Shown in pieces: positions 51,198 to 59,519 of a stretch of DNA of 64,000 bases. A model generated the notes under the pieces. That model was not told where the DNA came from. It ran no database searches and saw nothing but the letters and a program-made list of their open reading frames with translations. The stretch's first letter is position 1; every line of letters begins with the position of its first letter. The DNA is taken from the NCBI GenBank assembly GCA_035762665.1, contig DASTNZ010000013.1, forward strand, positions 1 to 64,000, written 5' to 3'. This DNA comes from JASLBX01 sp035762665 (GTDB lineage: Bacteria; Actinomycetota; Actinomycetes; Jiangellales; Jiangellaceae). A program made the translations under genes and the position numbers.

Positions 51198-51647
51198 ATG
51201 CGGGGTCGCGGTAGGCGGGCTGCGATGCTGGCAGCCGGCGTCGAGTTCTTGCCGATTGCAGTCGCGATCGTGGTGGCGGCTCACGGCGGCGGTCACCTGA
51301 TCTCACAGTTCGGCGCCAAGGCCGTAATAGGCACCGGCCTGGCGGTCGGCGCCGGCGGCGCCTTCCTGCTGAGCGGGCTGCCAGCCGACGGCAGCTATCT
51401 GGCCGACCTGTTGCCCGGGTTCCTCCTGTTAGGCGTCGGTGGCGGGTTGGCGGCCGCCGGCATCGCACTCACCTTGCCGGTGCTGTCCACGATCGCTGCC
51501 AGCCAGAGCGGCCTGGGAGCTGTCGCGGAAGGCAGCTCGGCCGCAGCGCTCACCCAAGGAATCACGAGCGCGTTCCAGGCGGCGGCCGTCATCGCTCTGG
51601 CCGGCGTGGCCGTCGCTGCGACGCTGCTGCGCCACACGACGCGATAG
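51198..51647 (+). pseudogene. Remnant of an MFS transporter (C-terminal helices only)
   Basis: A 149-codon frame that matches only the last third of a DHA2/EmrB-type multidrug transporter: GVEFLPIAVAIVVAAHGGGHLIS, then ADLLPGFLLLGVGGGLAAAGIALT, then TSAFQAAAVIALAGVAVAA. A functional transporter has 12 or 14 helices; about four remain. It starts immediately after the LysR gene, so the N-terminal part has been lost rather than displaced nearby. Possibly the last piece of an older gene; unlikely to work alone. Confidence 0.6.
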
Positions 51648-51726
51648 CGGGAGCGATCCACATGCACATGCCTCACTAGCCGGCCCCGGTGCCGGCGCCG
51701 TCCGAGGAAGGAAAGAAGGGATAACC

Positions 51727-52023
51727 ATGGCAGTACTTCGAATCGACCGCTTCACCGTCGACCCTCACGATGCAGCCGAGCTGCTCAACCGCCGCAACGC
51801 ACTGGTCGGGGCCGTCCGACATGCCGTGCCCGGGCTGCTCGAGGCCAGGCTCGCAAAGCTGGACGAACGCCACTGGATTGACATGTGGCGGTGGGACTCG
51901 CACGAGAACGCCCGCACGGCGGCAACCCGCGCCCAGGCCGGTGCCTTCCCGGAGGCGGCCGCGGCTTTCGAGCTGGCGAGTGAGGTAGTGACCGAGTTCA
52001 CCGAGATCGTGGACGAACGGTAA
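51727..52023 (+). CDS. Antibiotic-biosynthesis-monooxygenase (ABM) domain protein
   Basis: A 98-residue dimeric ferredoxin-like protein (MAVLRIDRFTVDPHDAAEL, PGLLEARLAKLDERHWIDMWRWDSHENA) of the ABM superfamily. AAGGGAT lies a few bases before the ATG. Such proteins act as cofactor-free monooxygenases, heme-degrading enzymes or isomerases; the usual Trp and His are present but substrate is not predictable. It follows the MFS remnant on the same strand. Confidence 0.82.
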   Translation: MAVLRIDRFTVDPHDAAELLNRRNALVGAVRHAVPGLLEARLAKLDERHWIDMWRWDSHENARTAATRAQAGAFPEAAAAFELASEVVTEFTEIVDER

Positions 52024-52058
52024 GCACCAGCCGATCGCCGTGCCTGGCGACCTGCAAC

Positions 52059-53399
52059 TCAGGCCAGGTCCGCCAGGGCAGCGATGGCCTGGTCGACCTG
52101 GTCGGGTGTGGTCACGATGCTCGTGCCGAACCGGACGTACTGCTCCCGGTAGGGCGTGACGCTTGCGACTACCCCGTTATTGCGGTGCAGTTGGTCGACC
52201 ACCTGCCCGGCATGCACGCCGGTCACCTCGCAACACACCAGGCCGCTGGACAGTTGCGGATCACCGGGCGTAACGACGCGGACTCCCGGCACGCCGGCCA
52301 GACCTTCCTTGAGTTGCGTCGCGAGCTCGCGGCTACGTGCGGCGATCCGGTCCGCTCCGATCGACTCGTGGAACTCGAACGCATCTGCTACGGCCCACCG
52401 GTGCTCGAACGCCTTGTATCCACCAGGCGTACTGGCGTCGCGGAAGGGACGCGGTGAATCCGTGCCGCCTATCCAGTTCTCGAAGCCCACGGGGTCGAAT
52501 GGCGGGATGATCGCGCCGATCGCCTCACCGGCCTCCGGGCTTGCCCATACCAGCCCGGTCCCGCGCGGCCCGAACAGCCACTTGTGCGTTCCCGAGATGA
52601 GAACGTCGCAGCCGAGTTCGGTCGGCCCGTCTTCCTCCACGCCAAGCCCGTGAATGCCATCGATGCACAACAACGCGCGCTGGTTTGGCTCACGATCCCG
52701 GTTGGCATCGGCCAGCATGTCGGAGATCTGCCGCGTCGGCAGCTTCACCCCGGTGCTGGAGTGCACCCAGGTCAACGCCACCACTCTCGTTTCCGGCCGG
52801 ATTGCCGCCGCGATTCGGGCCGTCATCTCGTCTGCGTCCGCTGTTGCGGGGTCGTCGTAGAGGGTTACTTGTTCGACCTCCGCACCAGACCGTTCCGCGG
52901 CTAGTCGCAGCGCCTCGTGGGTGGAGTAGAAGTCGTGGGTCGACGTCAGGACGTGCGCACCCGGTTCCAGGGTTAGGCCGTTATACACCAGGCCGAGACC
53001 CATAGTGGTGCTGTCAGTCAGCGCGATCTCATCGGCCTGGACGCGGAGATAACGGCCGGCTGCTGCTCGCACCGCTTCGTCGTAAGTGTAAGCGTCGTGT
53101 ACTGCCGTCGCCGGGTCGTTATCGAGCGCCTCCCGCCAGCGCTCGATCGCCGCGCGGACCGGCGCGGGATGCGTGGCCAGAATGAACGCCGCGAAGTGTG
53201 CCAGCTCCGGGTCGAGGGCGAACTGCTCCCGCACGGCGTCCCAACTGCCCAGGTCGGTTGGCGGACCTGTGGGTGACTGGCTTGCGGCGCTTGCGGTTCC
53301 TTCATCGGTGCAACCGGCGACCGCGGCAGCGGCCCCCCCGGCAACCACCAGAGCGCTACCCGCCAGGAGTGCACGGCGGCCGATCATTGGCTGCGGCAT
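52059..53399 (-). CDS. Exported PLP-dependent enzyme (class V aminotransferase fold), Tat lipoprotein
   Basis: A 446-residue protein. The N-terminus MPQPMIGRRALLAGSALVV has a twin-Arg motif and a lipobox (VAGC), so it should be exported folded by Tat and anchored as a lipoprotein. The rest is a class V aminotransferase: TDSTTMGLGLVYNGL, STHDFYSTHEALR, CIDGIHGLGVE (Asp/His of the PLP site) and the PLP Lys in ISGTHKWLFGP. Similar to isopenicillin-N-epimerase-like proteins. An open frame upstream lacks any ribosome site. An enzyme of this class outside the membrane is unusual. Confidence 0.85.
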   Translation of the reverse strand: MPQPMIGRRALLAGSALVVAGGAAAAVAGCTDEGTASAASQSPTGPPTDLGSWDAVREQFALDPELAHFAAFILATHPAPVRAAIERWREALDNDPATAVHDAYTYDEAVRAAAGRYLRVQADEIALTDSTTMGLGLVYNGLTLEPGAHVLTSTHDFYSTHEALRLAAERSGAEVEQVTLYDDPATADADEMTARIAAAIRPETRVVALTWVHSSTGVKLPTRQISDMLADANRDREPNQRALLCIDGIHGLGVEEDGPTELGCDVLISGTHKWLFGPRGTGLVWASPEAGEAIGAIIPPFDPVGFENWIGGTDSPRPFRDASTPGGYKAFEHRWAVADAFEFHESIGADRIAARSRELATQLKEGLAGVPGVRVVTPGDPQLSSGLVCCEVTGVHAGQVVDQLHRNNGVVASVTPYREQYVRFGTSIVTTPDQVDQAIAALADLA

Positions 53400-53542
53400 G
53401 GTGCGAGAGTAACCACGCCACGCCGTGTCGACCAGTGGCGGCCAGGTGAAGGATTGGGTCGCGCGCCACCGGGAAAAGATCACGCGGATGGCTGACCGGC
53501 GTCGTGCCATCCCAGGTGTTCATCGAGCTGGAGGAGATCCTG

Positions 53543-53701
53543 ATGTTCGCCGTACTCGCACTCATCTGTTTCGTGATCGCACTGCTGGATGTTTCGCTCG
53601 GCGAGCTGAACCTCGTCACGCTGGGGCTGGCGTTCGTCGCAGCGCATCTGGCGTTTGGCCTCCCATTTGCGCCGGGCAAGTGGCGTAGGAGATTGCGGTA
53701 G
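53543..53701 (+). CDS. 52-residue membrane protein
   Basis: Start at 53543 with GGAGGAG at 6 nt. Two hydrophobic segments, MFAVLALICFVIALLDV and LVTLGLAFVAAHLAFGL, end in a basic tail WRRRLR. Common type of tiny actinobacterial membrane protein; function unknown. It converges on the lipid-kinase gene. Confidence 0.55.
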   Translation: MFAVLALICFVIALLDVSLGELNLVTLGLAFVAAHLAFGLPFAPGKWRRRLR

Positions 53702-53735
53702 CCCGGTAGGTTCGGCCTGCCGCCGCGGGTAGTGG

Positions 53736-54719
53736 TTAGGGTTCTGCTGCTTCCTGGGTGTGCTGGGTTGGCGGGAGGTTTGCATCGCGCGGCACGATCA
53801 AGTGCCACGCGGCGGGTTCCAGCGTCCAGGAGCGGTCGGTGATCGGACCCGCGATTTCACCGTCGGCGACGGTGAGAAAGGGGTCACCGCTGACACTGAT
53901 ATGCCGCCCTTGGGCCTGCTGAATGTCACCGCGGTCCAGATGTCTACCTCTGCTGAGGTCAATGGCATAGCCGAAACGTGCCAGCGGACCGACGGCGCGG
54001 GAGACTACAACCTCGGCCAGACCATCGTCGGGGACCGATTCCGGGTGCACGCGCGCGGTGCCGCCGCCGATGCTCGGCCCGTTGGACACGGAGACCATCA
54101 GGGCCCGGTTGCGCCGGTCGGCCATCTGCCGACCGTCGACGTGGACATCGAGTCGCCAGCCGCGGGTGCGGATCCCGGCAGAGAGTGCGCCTACTGGATA
54201 GGCGAACCGGCCCAGCCGCGACTTGAGCGTTGCCGCGGCCTGGGCAGCCTGGGCCCCGACGCCGAGGTGGACGGCATTGACCACCACACCACCGGTGTCG
54301 TCCACAAGCAGGTCGAGCCGGCGTGGTTGACCGGAGATGATGACCCGGGATGCGCCGTCTGGATCGAGGGGTATGCCCAGCCCGCGTGCCAGATCGTTTC
54401 CGGTTCCAAGCGGCAGCAGGCCCAGCTGGCAGTCGCGCAACTCGTGCCGGCCATGCAACGCCGCGACGACGGCATGCAGCGATCCATCTCCTCCGGCAAC
54501 GACCAGCAGCTGATCACCGCGGCGGTCGAGTATTTCCCCCAGGTGGGCGCGGTCCCGGGAGTAGGCCACCTCTACCGGCTCGGCCTCACCGAGAATGGCC
54601 ATCGCCGCAGCCACCGCTTCACGCTCGGCGCTGCCGGCTTCCTCGTTCGCAACGACCAGCACCTGATGGCCTCCCCGACTCGTGCCCGCCGGGACCATAC
54701 CCAGCAGGGCCGCCCGCAA
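53736..54719 (-). CDS. Diacylglycerol/sphingosine-kinase-family lipid kinase
   Basis: A 327-residue DAGK-catalytic protein: VLVVANEEAGSAEREA, LLVVAGGDGSLHAVV (GGDGS ATP-binding), LLPLGTGNDLARGLGIP, and GVVVNAVHLGVGAQAAQ, then a C-terminal beta domain with PDDGLAEVVV and DGEIAG. It should phosphorylate a membrane lipid such as diacylglycerol using ATP. Relative to DgkB it has the complete set of motifs. It ends 36 bp from the convergent 52-residue gene. No obvious operon partner; the quinone reductase gene upstream is 112 bp away, same strand. Confidence 0.9.
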   Translation of the reverse strand: MRAALLGMVPAGTSRGGHQVLVVANEEAGSAEREAVAAAMAILGEAEPVEVAYSRDRAHLGEILDRRGDQLLVVAGGDGSLHAVVAALHGRHELRDCQLGLLPLGTGNDLARGLGIPLDPDGASRVIISGQPRRLDLLVDDTGGVVVNAVHLGVGAQAAQAAATLKSRLGRFAYPVGALSAGIRTRGWRLDVHVDGRQMADRRNRALMVSVSNGPSIGGGTARVHPESVPDDGLAEVVVSRAVGPLARFGYAIDLSRGRHLDRGDIQQAQGRHISVSGDPFLTVADGEIAGPITDRSWTLEPAAWHLIVPRDANLPPTQHTQEAAEP

Positions 54720-54830
54720 CCGCGACCGGCTGAGGCGCGATCGGTGGACCTAGGCGGGTGCACAGTGGACGTTCGGCTGCTGCCAGCGCCGATCTCAGCC
54801 CCAGGCCAGCGCTCGTGGACATGCGTCTCT

Positions 54831-55817
54831 CTAGACCGTGACGACGACCTTCCCCTGGGCGTGACCCTCTTCCTGGTAGGCGATGGCGGCAGGGATCTGG
54901 TCGAACGAGTACGTCCGATCGATGACCGGAGTGATCTCGCCGCCCTCGATCAGTTCGGTCAGGGTCTCCAGGTTTTGCTTGTTCCGCGAGCACTGGACCA
55001 CGTCGGCCAGGGTCATCCGCTGCGGCACGAACGGCGACATCGCGAGCGCCGCGAATACGTGACCCGCGGGTTGCAACCATCGTCCGGGCGGCCCGCCGAC
55101 GGCGACGAACGTGCCGTCGCGGGTCAGGGCCTGCCGACAGGCTCGCGCTGAGCGGCTTCCCGCAACGTCCAGCAGCAGGTCGTACCGCTGCCCGTTGCGG
55201 GTGAAGTCCTCTGCCGTGTAGTCGATGACCTCGTGCGCACCTATCGATCGGACGAGTTCGACATTGCGCGCGCTGCAGACTCCTGTCACCCGCGCGCCGA
55301 ACGCTCGGGCGAGCTGGACAGCGAACGTTCCGACACCTCCCGAAGCTCCGTTTACCAGGACACTCTGACCCGGCTGGATCCGGCCCTCGTCCCGCAGGCC
55401 GATCAGGGCGGTGTTGGCCGCCATCGGCACCGCGGCGGCTTGTTCGAACGACATGTTCTTCGGCTTAGGCGCGAGTTCGTCGTCGCGGATGCACACGTAC
55501 TCTCCGAATCCGCCCTGCTTGGGCATCGCGAACACCTCGTCACCGGGGCGGAACGCGGTGACGTCCTTGCCGACCACTGAGACCTGCCCGGCCACGTCGG
55601 CACCCAAGATGCGGAGCTTAGGCCTGCGCAGGCCGAGAGTGCCAGGCATCAACCGTGAGACGTATGGCTCGCCCTTGATGTGGTGCCAGTCGTACGGCTG
55701 GACGGAAGTGGCGCGGACCTTCACCAGTACCTCGCGGTCGCCGGGCGCGGGGGTGTCGATGTCTGTCAGTTCCAGGTCCGCAAGGGAGCCGTACTTACGC
55801 ACGACGAATGCCTTCAT
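54831..55817 (-). CDS. NADPH:quinone-reductase-like MDR protein
   Basis: A 328-residue zinc-less MDR enzyme: MKAFVVRKYGSLADLEL, QPYDWHHIKGEPY, ILGADVAGQVSVVG, GASGGVGTFAVQLARAFGA and HEVIDYTAEDFTR. GGAGG lies 8 nt before the ATG at 55817. It is closely related in type to the protein at 3048. Three copies of a TetR site sit just upstream and the TetR gene is the next upstream gene on this strand, so it is very likely repressed by that protein and induced by its ligand, perhaps an electrophile or quinone. Confidence 0.9.
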   Translation of the reverse strand: MKAFVVRKYGSLADLELTDIDTPAPGDREVLVKVRATSVQPYDWHHIKGEPYVSRLMPGTLGLRRPKLRILGADVAGQVSVVGKDVTAFRPGDEVFAMPKQGGFGEYVCIRDDELAPKPKNMSFEQAAAVPMAANTALIGLRDEGRIQPGQSVLVNGASGGVGTFAVQLARAFGARVTGVCSARNVELVRSIGAHEVIDYTAEDFTRNGQRYDLLLDVAGSRSARACRQALTRDGTFVAVGGPPGRWLQPAGHVFAALAMSPFVPQRMTLADVVQCSRNKQNLETLTELIEGGEITPVIDRTYSFDQIPAAIAYQEEGHAQGKVVVTV

Positions 55818-55837
55818 TGACTGAACCTCCATTGTCT

Positions 55838-55882
55838 CTTACGACGTAAGACTTACGCTGTAAGGTATTCGTACAACGTAAG
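55838..55882. promoter_or_regulatory. Three TetR sites CTTAC-N3-GTAAG upstream of the quinone reductase
   Basis: CTTACGACGTAAG (55838-55850) and CTTACGCTGTAAG (55852-55864) are perfect 5-3-5 palindromes one base apart. CGTACAACGTAAG (55870-55882) matches with one change. They cover the region just upstream of the reductase start (55817). A fourth perfect copy lies upstream of the TetR gene at 56642. Confidence 0.85.
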
Positions 55883-55933
55883 GTTGTCAACAATGAAGTT
55901 GCCGTCGCTGCGCTAATGGCTCGAGGAGTGAGG

Positions 55934-56638
55934 TCAGGTTGTGCGTAACCGGTCGAGTCCGTCGAGGATCAGATCGAGGCCGAACTCGAACTCGGTCTGG
56001 TCGTCGCACCAGCCGAGCGTCGAGTCGGGATCGTCGTGAGCAACCTCCGTCAACATGCCCACGAGGTGCGGCAGCCGGTCCGCCATGTTCTCGATCATGG
56101 CCGTGGATTCCTCGTCATTGGGCCCGTTGCTCGGATCGAACAACTCCTGGGCGAACCCGAGGGCCCGGCTGCCGAGCGCGTGAAGCGCATGGTGAGCAAG
56201 GTCGTACGAGAAGCCGCCGCTGCGCATGAGCCCGAGCAGGGAATCGAAGTAATGCAGGACCGCCGGGCTCGTGTTCGTGCGTGTCTGCATGACGCCAGGC
56301 GCCCACGGGTGGCGAAGCATGATCTCGCGCGCGGTAAGGATCCGACTGCGCATGGCGGCTTTCCAGTCAGCTCCCTTGGAACTCAGAGATATTCCGGAGA
56401 CCGCATCGTTGATCCCCTGGACCACGACCTCGACGATGCCGTCGAGAACGTCGTCCTTGTTGGCAACGTGGTAGTAGAGCGACATCGCCTCGGCTCCGAG
56501 ATCGTCTGCTAAACGACGCATGGTGAGCGCGTCAAGGCCGTCCTCGTCAGCGATGTTGATGGCAGCCCACAGCACCCGGTCTCTGCTCAGCGGGATCCGG
56601 TGTTCGGTCTTCGCCTCCGAACGGGCCCTCACGTGCAT
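55934..56638 (-). CDS. TetR-family repressor of the quinone reductase
   Basis: A 234-residue protein with an N-terminal TetR HTH (LSRDRVLWAAINIADEDGLDALTMRRLADDLGAEAMSLYYHVANKDDVLDG) and a C-terminal domain of the tetracycline-repressor type (WKAAMRSRILTAREIMLRHPW, then FSYDLAHHALHALGSRALGF). The gene ends 117 bp before the quinone reductase, same strand. A perfect CTTAC-N3-GTAAG site (56642-56654) lies against its start codon and three more precede the reductase: a self-contained regulon. Confidence 0.92.
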   Translation of the reverse strand: MHVRARSEAKTEHRIPLSRDRVLWAAINIADEDGLDALTMRRLADDLGAEAMSLYYHVANKDDVLDGIVEVVVQGINDAVSGISLSSKGADWKAAMRSRILTAREIMLRHPWAPGVMQTRTNTSPAVLHYFDSLLGLMRSGGFSYDLAHHALHALGSRALGFAQELFDPSNGPNDEESTAMIENMADRLPHLVGMLTEVAHDDPDSTLGWCDDQTEFEFGLDLILDGLDRLRTT

Positions 56639-56641
56639 GAC

Positions 56642-56654
56642 CTTACACCGTAAG
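56642..56654. promoter_or_regulatory. TetR operator against its own start codon
   Basis: CTTACACCGTAAG is a perfect palindrome of the same 5-3-5 form as the sites at 55838 and 55852. It lies 3 bp from the TetR start (56638, minus), so binding would block transcription of the repressor itself. Confidence 0.85.
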
Positions 56655-56741
56655 TCTGAATGCCGAACGCGACATCGCTAGCCCTGGCCGGCCTGCCAAG
56701 GCGGCTGGACTCCTTCATGCAGCTTTCGCTAGCCGTGCGGG

Positions 56742-57635
56742 TCAGCCAGCTGGCCTTGTACACCGCTCGGAGAGAAGTTCGAGAATGCGCTGGGCAGCAG
56801 GGTTCCCACGCAACGTCTCCCGCACCCGCACCGAGATGTGGCGTACCGGTGTCGGGTCGACGACTGGCACCGCGGCAAGTCCCGCCGGCAGCGACTCACC
56901 GATCCCGAGCTGGGGCAGCACAGTGATCCCCACTCCTGCGGCGACGAAGGAGATCGCGGTCGGGTAGTCGTGCGTCTCGACGTGGAATCCGGGGCTAAAG
57001 CCGACGGAGGCGCACGCGTCGATGACGACCTGGCGGCAGGGACCGCGGGAGAAGTCGTTGTCGACCCACCGTTCGTTGGCCAGCTCGCGCAGGCGGACCG
57101 ACTCGTGGCTCGCGAGTGCATGTTCCTTCGGCAGCACGACCAGGTATGGGTCGTCGAGCAGAGGATGGACGTCGTAGCCGCGGATCGCGCCTGATGCAGC
57201 GGCTTCGACGAAGATCTCGACGTCGGGAGCAAGGGACTCGCCGGCCAGTTCAAGGAGCCGCAAGTCGATTCGTAGATGCGGGAACTCCTGGGTGAGCGCG
57301 GCGACAAGCGGGGGTATCCAGGCCGCTCCCGCAGAGGCGAAGTAACTGATCGACATCCGACCGACCCGGCCGGCGCGTAGATCAGCCACCACTGAATCGA
57401 GGGCAGCTAGCCGTTCGAGAGCGGTGGCCGCCTCCTTGGCGAGCAGGTGCCCGGTAGTCGTTGGTTCAATGCCGCGACCGTTGCGCTCGATCAGCCGAAG
57501 GCCGGTCTCGCGCTGGAGGGCGCTGACGTGCTGGCTGATCGCGGACGGCGTGTAGCCGAGGTTCGACGCCGCCCTGTTGACCGAACCGGCGGCGACAACG
57601 GCGCTGAAAACTCGGAGTCGATGTGCGTCGAGCAT
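56742..57635 (-). CDS. LysR-family transcriptional regulator
   Basis: A 297-residue regulator: HTH HRLRVFSAVVAAGSVNRAASNLGYTPSAISQHVSALQRETGLRLIER and effector domain (GRVGRMSISYFASAGAAWIPPLV, then DPYLVVLPKEHAL). The ATG has no ribosome site but a TATATT box (57643-57648 on the complement) ends 7 nt before it, consistent with a leaderless transcript. It is divergent from the EamA transporter gene, with 75 bp between, and should regulate it. Confidence 0.9.
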   Translation of the reverse strand: MLDAHRLRVFSAVVAAGSVNRAASNLGYTPSAISQHVSALQRETGLRLIERNGRGIEPTTTGHLLAKEAATALERLAALDSVVADLRAGRVGRMSISYFASAGAAWIPPLVAALTQEFPHLRIDLRLLELAGESLAPDVEIFVEAAASGAIRGYDVHPLLDDPYLVVLPKEHALASHESVRLRELANERWVDNDFSRGPCRQVVIDACASVGFSPGFHVETHDYPTAISFVAAGVGITVLPQLGIGESLPAGLAAVPVVDPTPVRHISVRVRETLRGNPAAQRILELLSERCTRPAG

Positions 57636-57661
57636 GGATACGAATATACAGCGTTACTGAA

Positions 57662-57672
57662 CTGTCGTACAG
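57662..57672. promoter_or_regulatory. Small palindrome between LysR and EamA genes
   Basis: CTGTCGTACAG has 4-bp arms around a 3-bp centre and lies at the expected -35 region of the leaderless LysR promoter, between divergent genes. A LysR-binding role is plausible but the site is short. Confidence 0.3.
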
Positions 57673-57710
57673 AAACATTCGCTTGTACTGATGTGTGCCG
57701 TGAGGTGACC

Positions 57711-58619
57711 ATGGTCAGCGTGACCACAACACTCCTCACCAGCCCGGCCGGTCAGCGGAACAGCCAACAGCTCGCGACTGTTGCCGCACTGATCACGGTG
57801 GTTCTCTGGGCATCCGCCTTTGTGGCCATCCGGGCTGCTGCCGACGACTACTCGCCAGGCGCACTTGCCTTCGGGCGTCTTGCGGTCGGTGCGTTAGGCC
57901 TCGGCGTCATCGCGATGCGATACAACCGACCGCGGCCTCGCGGCAAGGCTCTGGGCCTCATCGTCGCCTACGGTGTCGCGTGGTTTGCCGGGTACACCGT
58001 CGTTCTTAACCAGGCAGAACATCACCTCGATGCCGGCACCGCTGCGATGTTGGTCAACGTCGCGCCCATCCTGGTCGCCGTGTTCGCCGGGCTGCTGCTC
58101 GACGAGGGATTTCCGCGAACCCTGATCATCGGGATATCGGTCGCGTTCGTCGGAGTCGCGATCATCACGATCGGCGGGCCTGGTAATGCGTCGGTCGGTA
58201 GCGGGATCGGGATCGTGCTTGCACTGCTTGCCGCAATCCTCTACGCAGCGGGGGCGTTGCTGCAGAAGGTCACCCTGCGTACGGTCGACGCGGTCACGGC
58301 CACGTTCTGGGGGTGCCTTATCGGAGCGCTCGTGCTGGTGCCCTTTGCCCCGCAGTTCGTCGCCGAGACGGCCGCGGCGCCACCAAGCGCTCTGGCGGTG
58401 GTCGTATACCTCGGCGTGTTCCCCACTGCCATCGCGTTCAGCACTTGGGCCTACGCCCTGGCGCGAACGAATGCCGGCCCGATGACCGCGACCACGCTCG
58501 CTGTACCCGCGATTGCGGTCGTGCTGTCCTGGATCGTGCTCGGCGAGTTACCGACCGTGGTTGCTATGGCTGGTGGAGTGCTGTGCATCCTCGGCGTCGC
58601 CATCACCCGCCGCCGGTGA
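57711..58619 (+). CDS. EamA/DMT-family transporter
   Basis: A 302-residue, ten-helix drug/metabolite transporter with two EamA repeats: LITVVLWASAFVAIRAA at the start and a second-half LALLAAILYAAGALLQKV, with LDAGTAAMLVNVAPILVAVFAGLLLDE in the first half and TATTLAVPAIAVVLSWIVLGE in the second. GAGGTG lies just before the ATG at 57711. Likely an exporter of amino acids or other metabolites, regulated by the divergent LysR protein. Confidence 0.88.
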   Translation: MVSVTTTLLTSPAGQRNSQQLATVAALITVVLWASAFVAIRAAADDYSPGALAFGRLAVGALGLGVIAMRYNRPRPRGKALGLIVAYGVAWFAGYTVVLNQAEHHLDAGTAAMLVNVAPILVAVFAGLLLDEGFPRTLIIGISVAFVGVAIITIGGPGNASVGSGIGIVLALLAAILYAAGALLQKVTLRTVDAVTATFWGCLIGALVLVPFAPQFVAETAAAPPSALAVVVYLGVFPTAIAFSTWAYALARTNAGPMTATTLAVPAIAVVLSWIVLGELPTVVAMAGGVLCILGVAITRRR

Positions 58620-58757
58620 GGCGAGCTTGACCTTCGCCTTCCGTGGTGTTGTGCATCCACTGGCCTGGCGCGGCAGCGCGGCGCGTGCACTGGACCGGTC
58701 TGGAAGCGCAGCGCCGCCGCACCGAATCAAGGCCCAGCGCTGCCCTAGTGTTTGCGC

Positions 58758-59519
58758 ATGACACTTCTCTCCGAGCTGGTTGATGCAATCGCCCAGCGAC
58801 GGGTCGAGATCATCGACTTAACCGCTCCCCTATCCGCGCACACGCCGATTCTCACGTTGCCCGACGAGTTCGGCCAGACCGCCCCGTTCAGCCTCGCCGA
58901 GATAAGCCGGTACGACGACCGGGGGCCGGCCTGGTACTGGAACAACTTCACCACCGGCGAACACACCGGAACCCACCTCGACGCGCCGATCCACTGGGTG
59001 ACCGGCCAGGACGGCGACGACGTGTCCCAAGTTCCGCCCAGCCGGCTGGTGGCACCAGCGGCGGTGCTGGACTTCACGGCGCAGGCCGAGGCCGACCCGG
59101 ACTTCTTGCTCGCGGTCGACCACATCAAGGACTGGGAGCAGCAGCACCAACCGCTGCCGGCCGGTGGGTGGCTGCTGTTCCGCACCGGCTGGGACGCCCG
59201 CTCCCGAGACCCTGAGGCGTACGCGAATGGTGGCCGCACGCCCGGTATCTCCGTTGAGTGTGCGAAATGGCTGGCCGAGGAGGCGCCGGTCATCGGTGTC
59301 GGAGTGGAGACGGTCGGCACTGACGCCGGCGCGGCCCACTCCTTCGATCCGCCGTTCCCTTGTCACGCGATGCTGCTCGGCAACGACAAGTACGGCCTCA
59401 CTCAACTTCAGAATCTCGGCGCGCTGCCGCCGACCGGCGCGGTGGTGATCGCCGCACCGCTGCCGATCGTGAGGGGTTCCGGGAGCCCTACCCGGGTGCT
59501 AGCGCTCGTGGAACGCTGA
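58758..59519 (+). CDS. Cyclase-family metal-dependent hydrolase
   Basis: A 253-residue cyclase/formamidase: DLTAPLSAHTPILTLP, the metal motif GEHTGTHLDAPIHW with three His and an Asp, WLLFRTGWDARS, and VGVGVETVGTD. The stop overlaps the ATG of the ThDP enzyme (TGATG), so they are translationally coupled. Members hydrolyse amides, esters or cyclic compounds. The second cyclase in this window (49266) differs in its metal motif. Confidence 0.88.
   Translation: MTLLSELVDAIAQRRVEIIDLTAPLSAHTPILTLPDEFGQTAPFSLAEISRYDDRGPAWYWNNFTTGEHTGTHLDAPIHWVTGQDGDDVSQVPPSRLVAPAAVLDFTAQAEADPDFLLAVDHIKDWEQQHQPLPAGGWLLFRTGWDARSRDPEAYANGGRTPGISVECAKWLAEEAPVIGVGVETVGTDAGAAHSFDPPFPCHAMLLGNDKYGLTQLQNLGALPPTGAVVIAAPLPIVRGSGSPTRVLALVER

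Noticed and set aside
51395..51676. Short minus-strand frame over the MFS remnant
   Set aside because: Antisense shadow; the plus-strand frame shows transporter helices.
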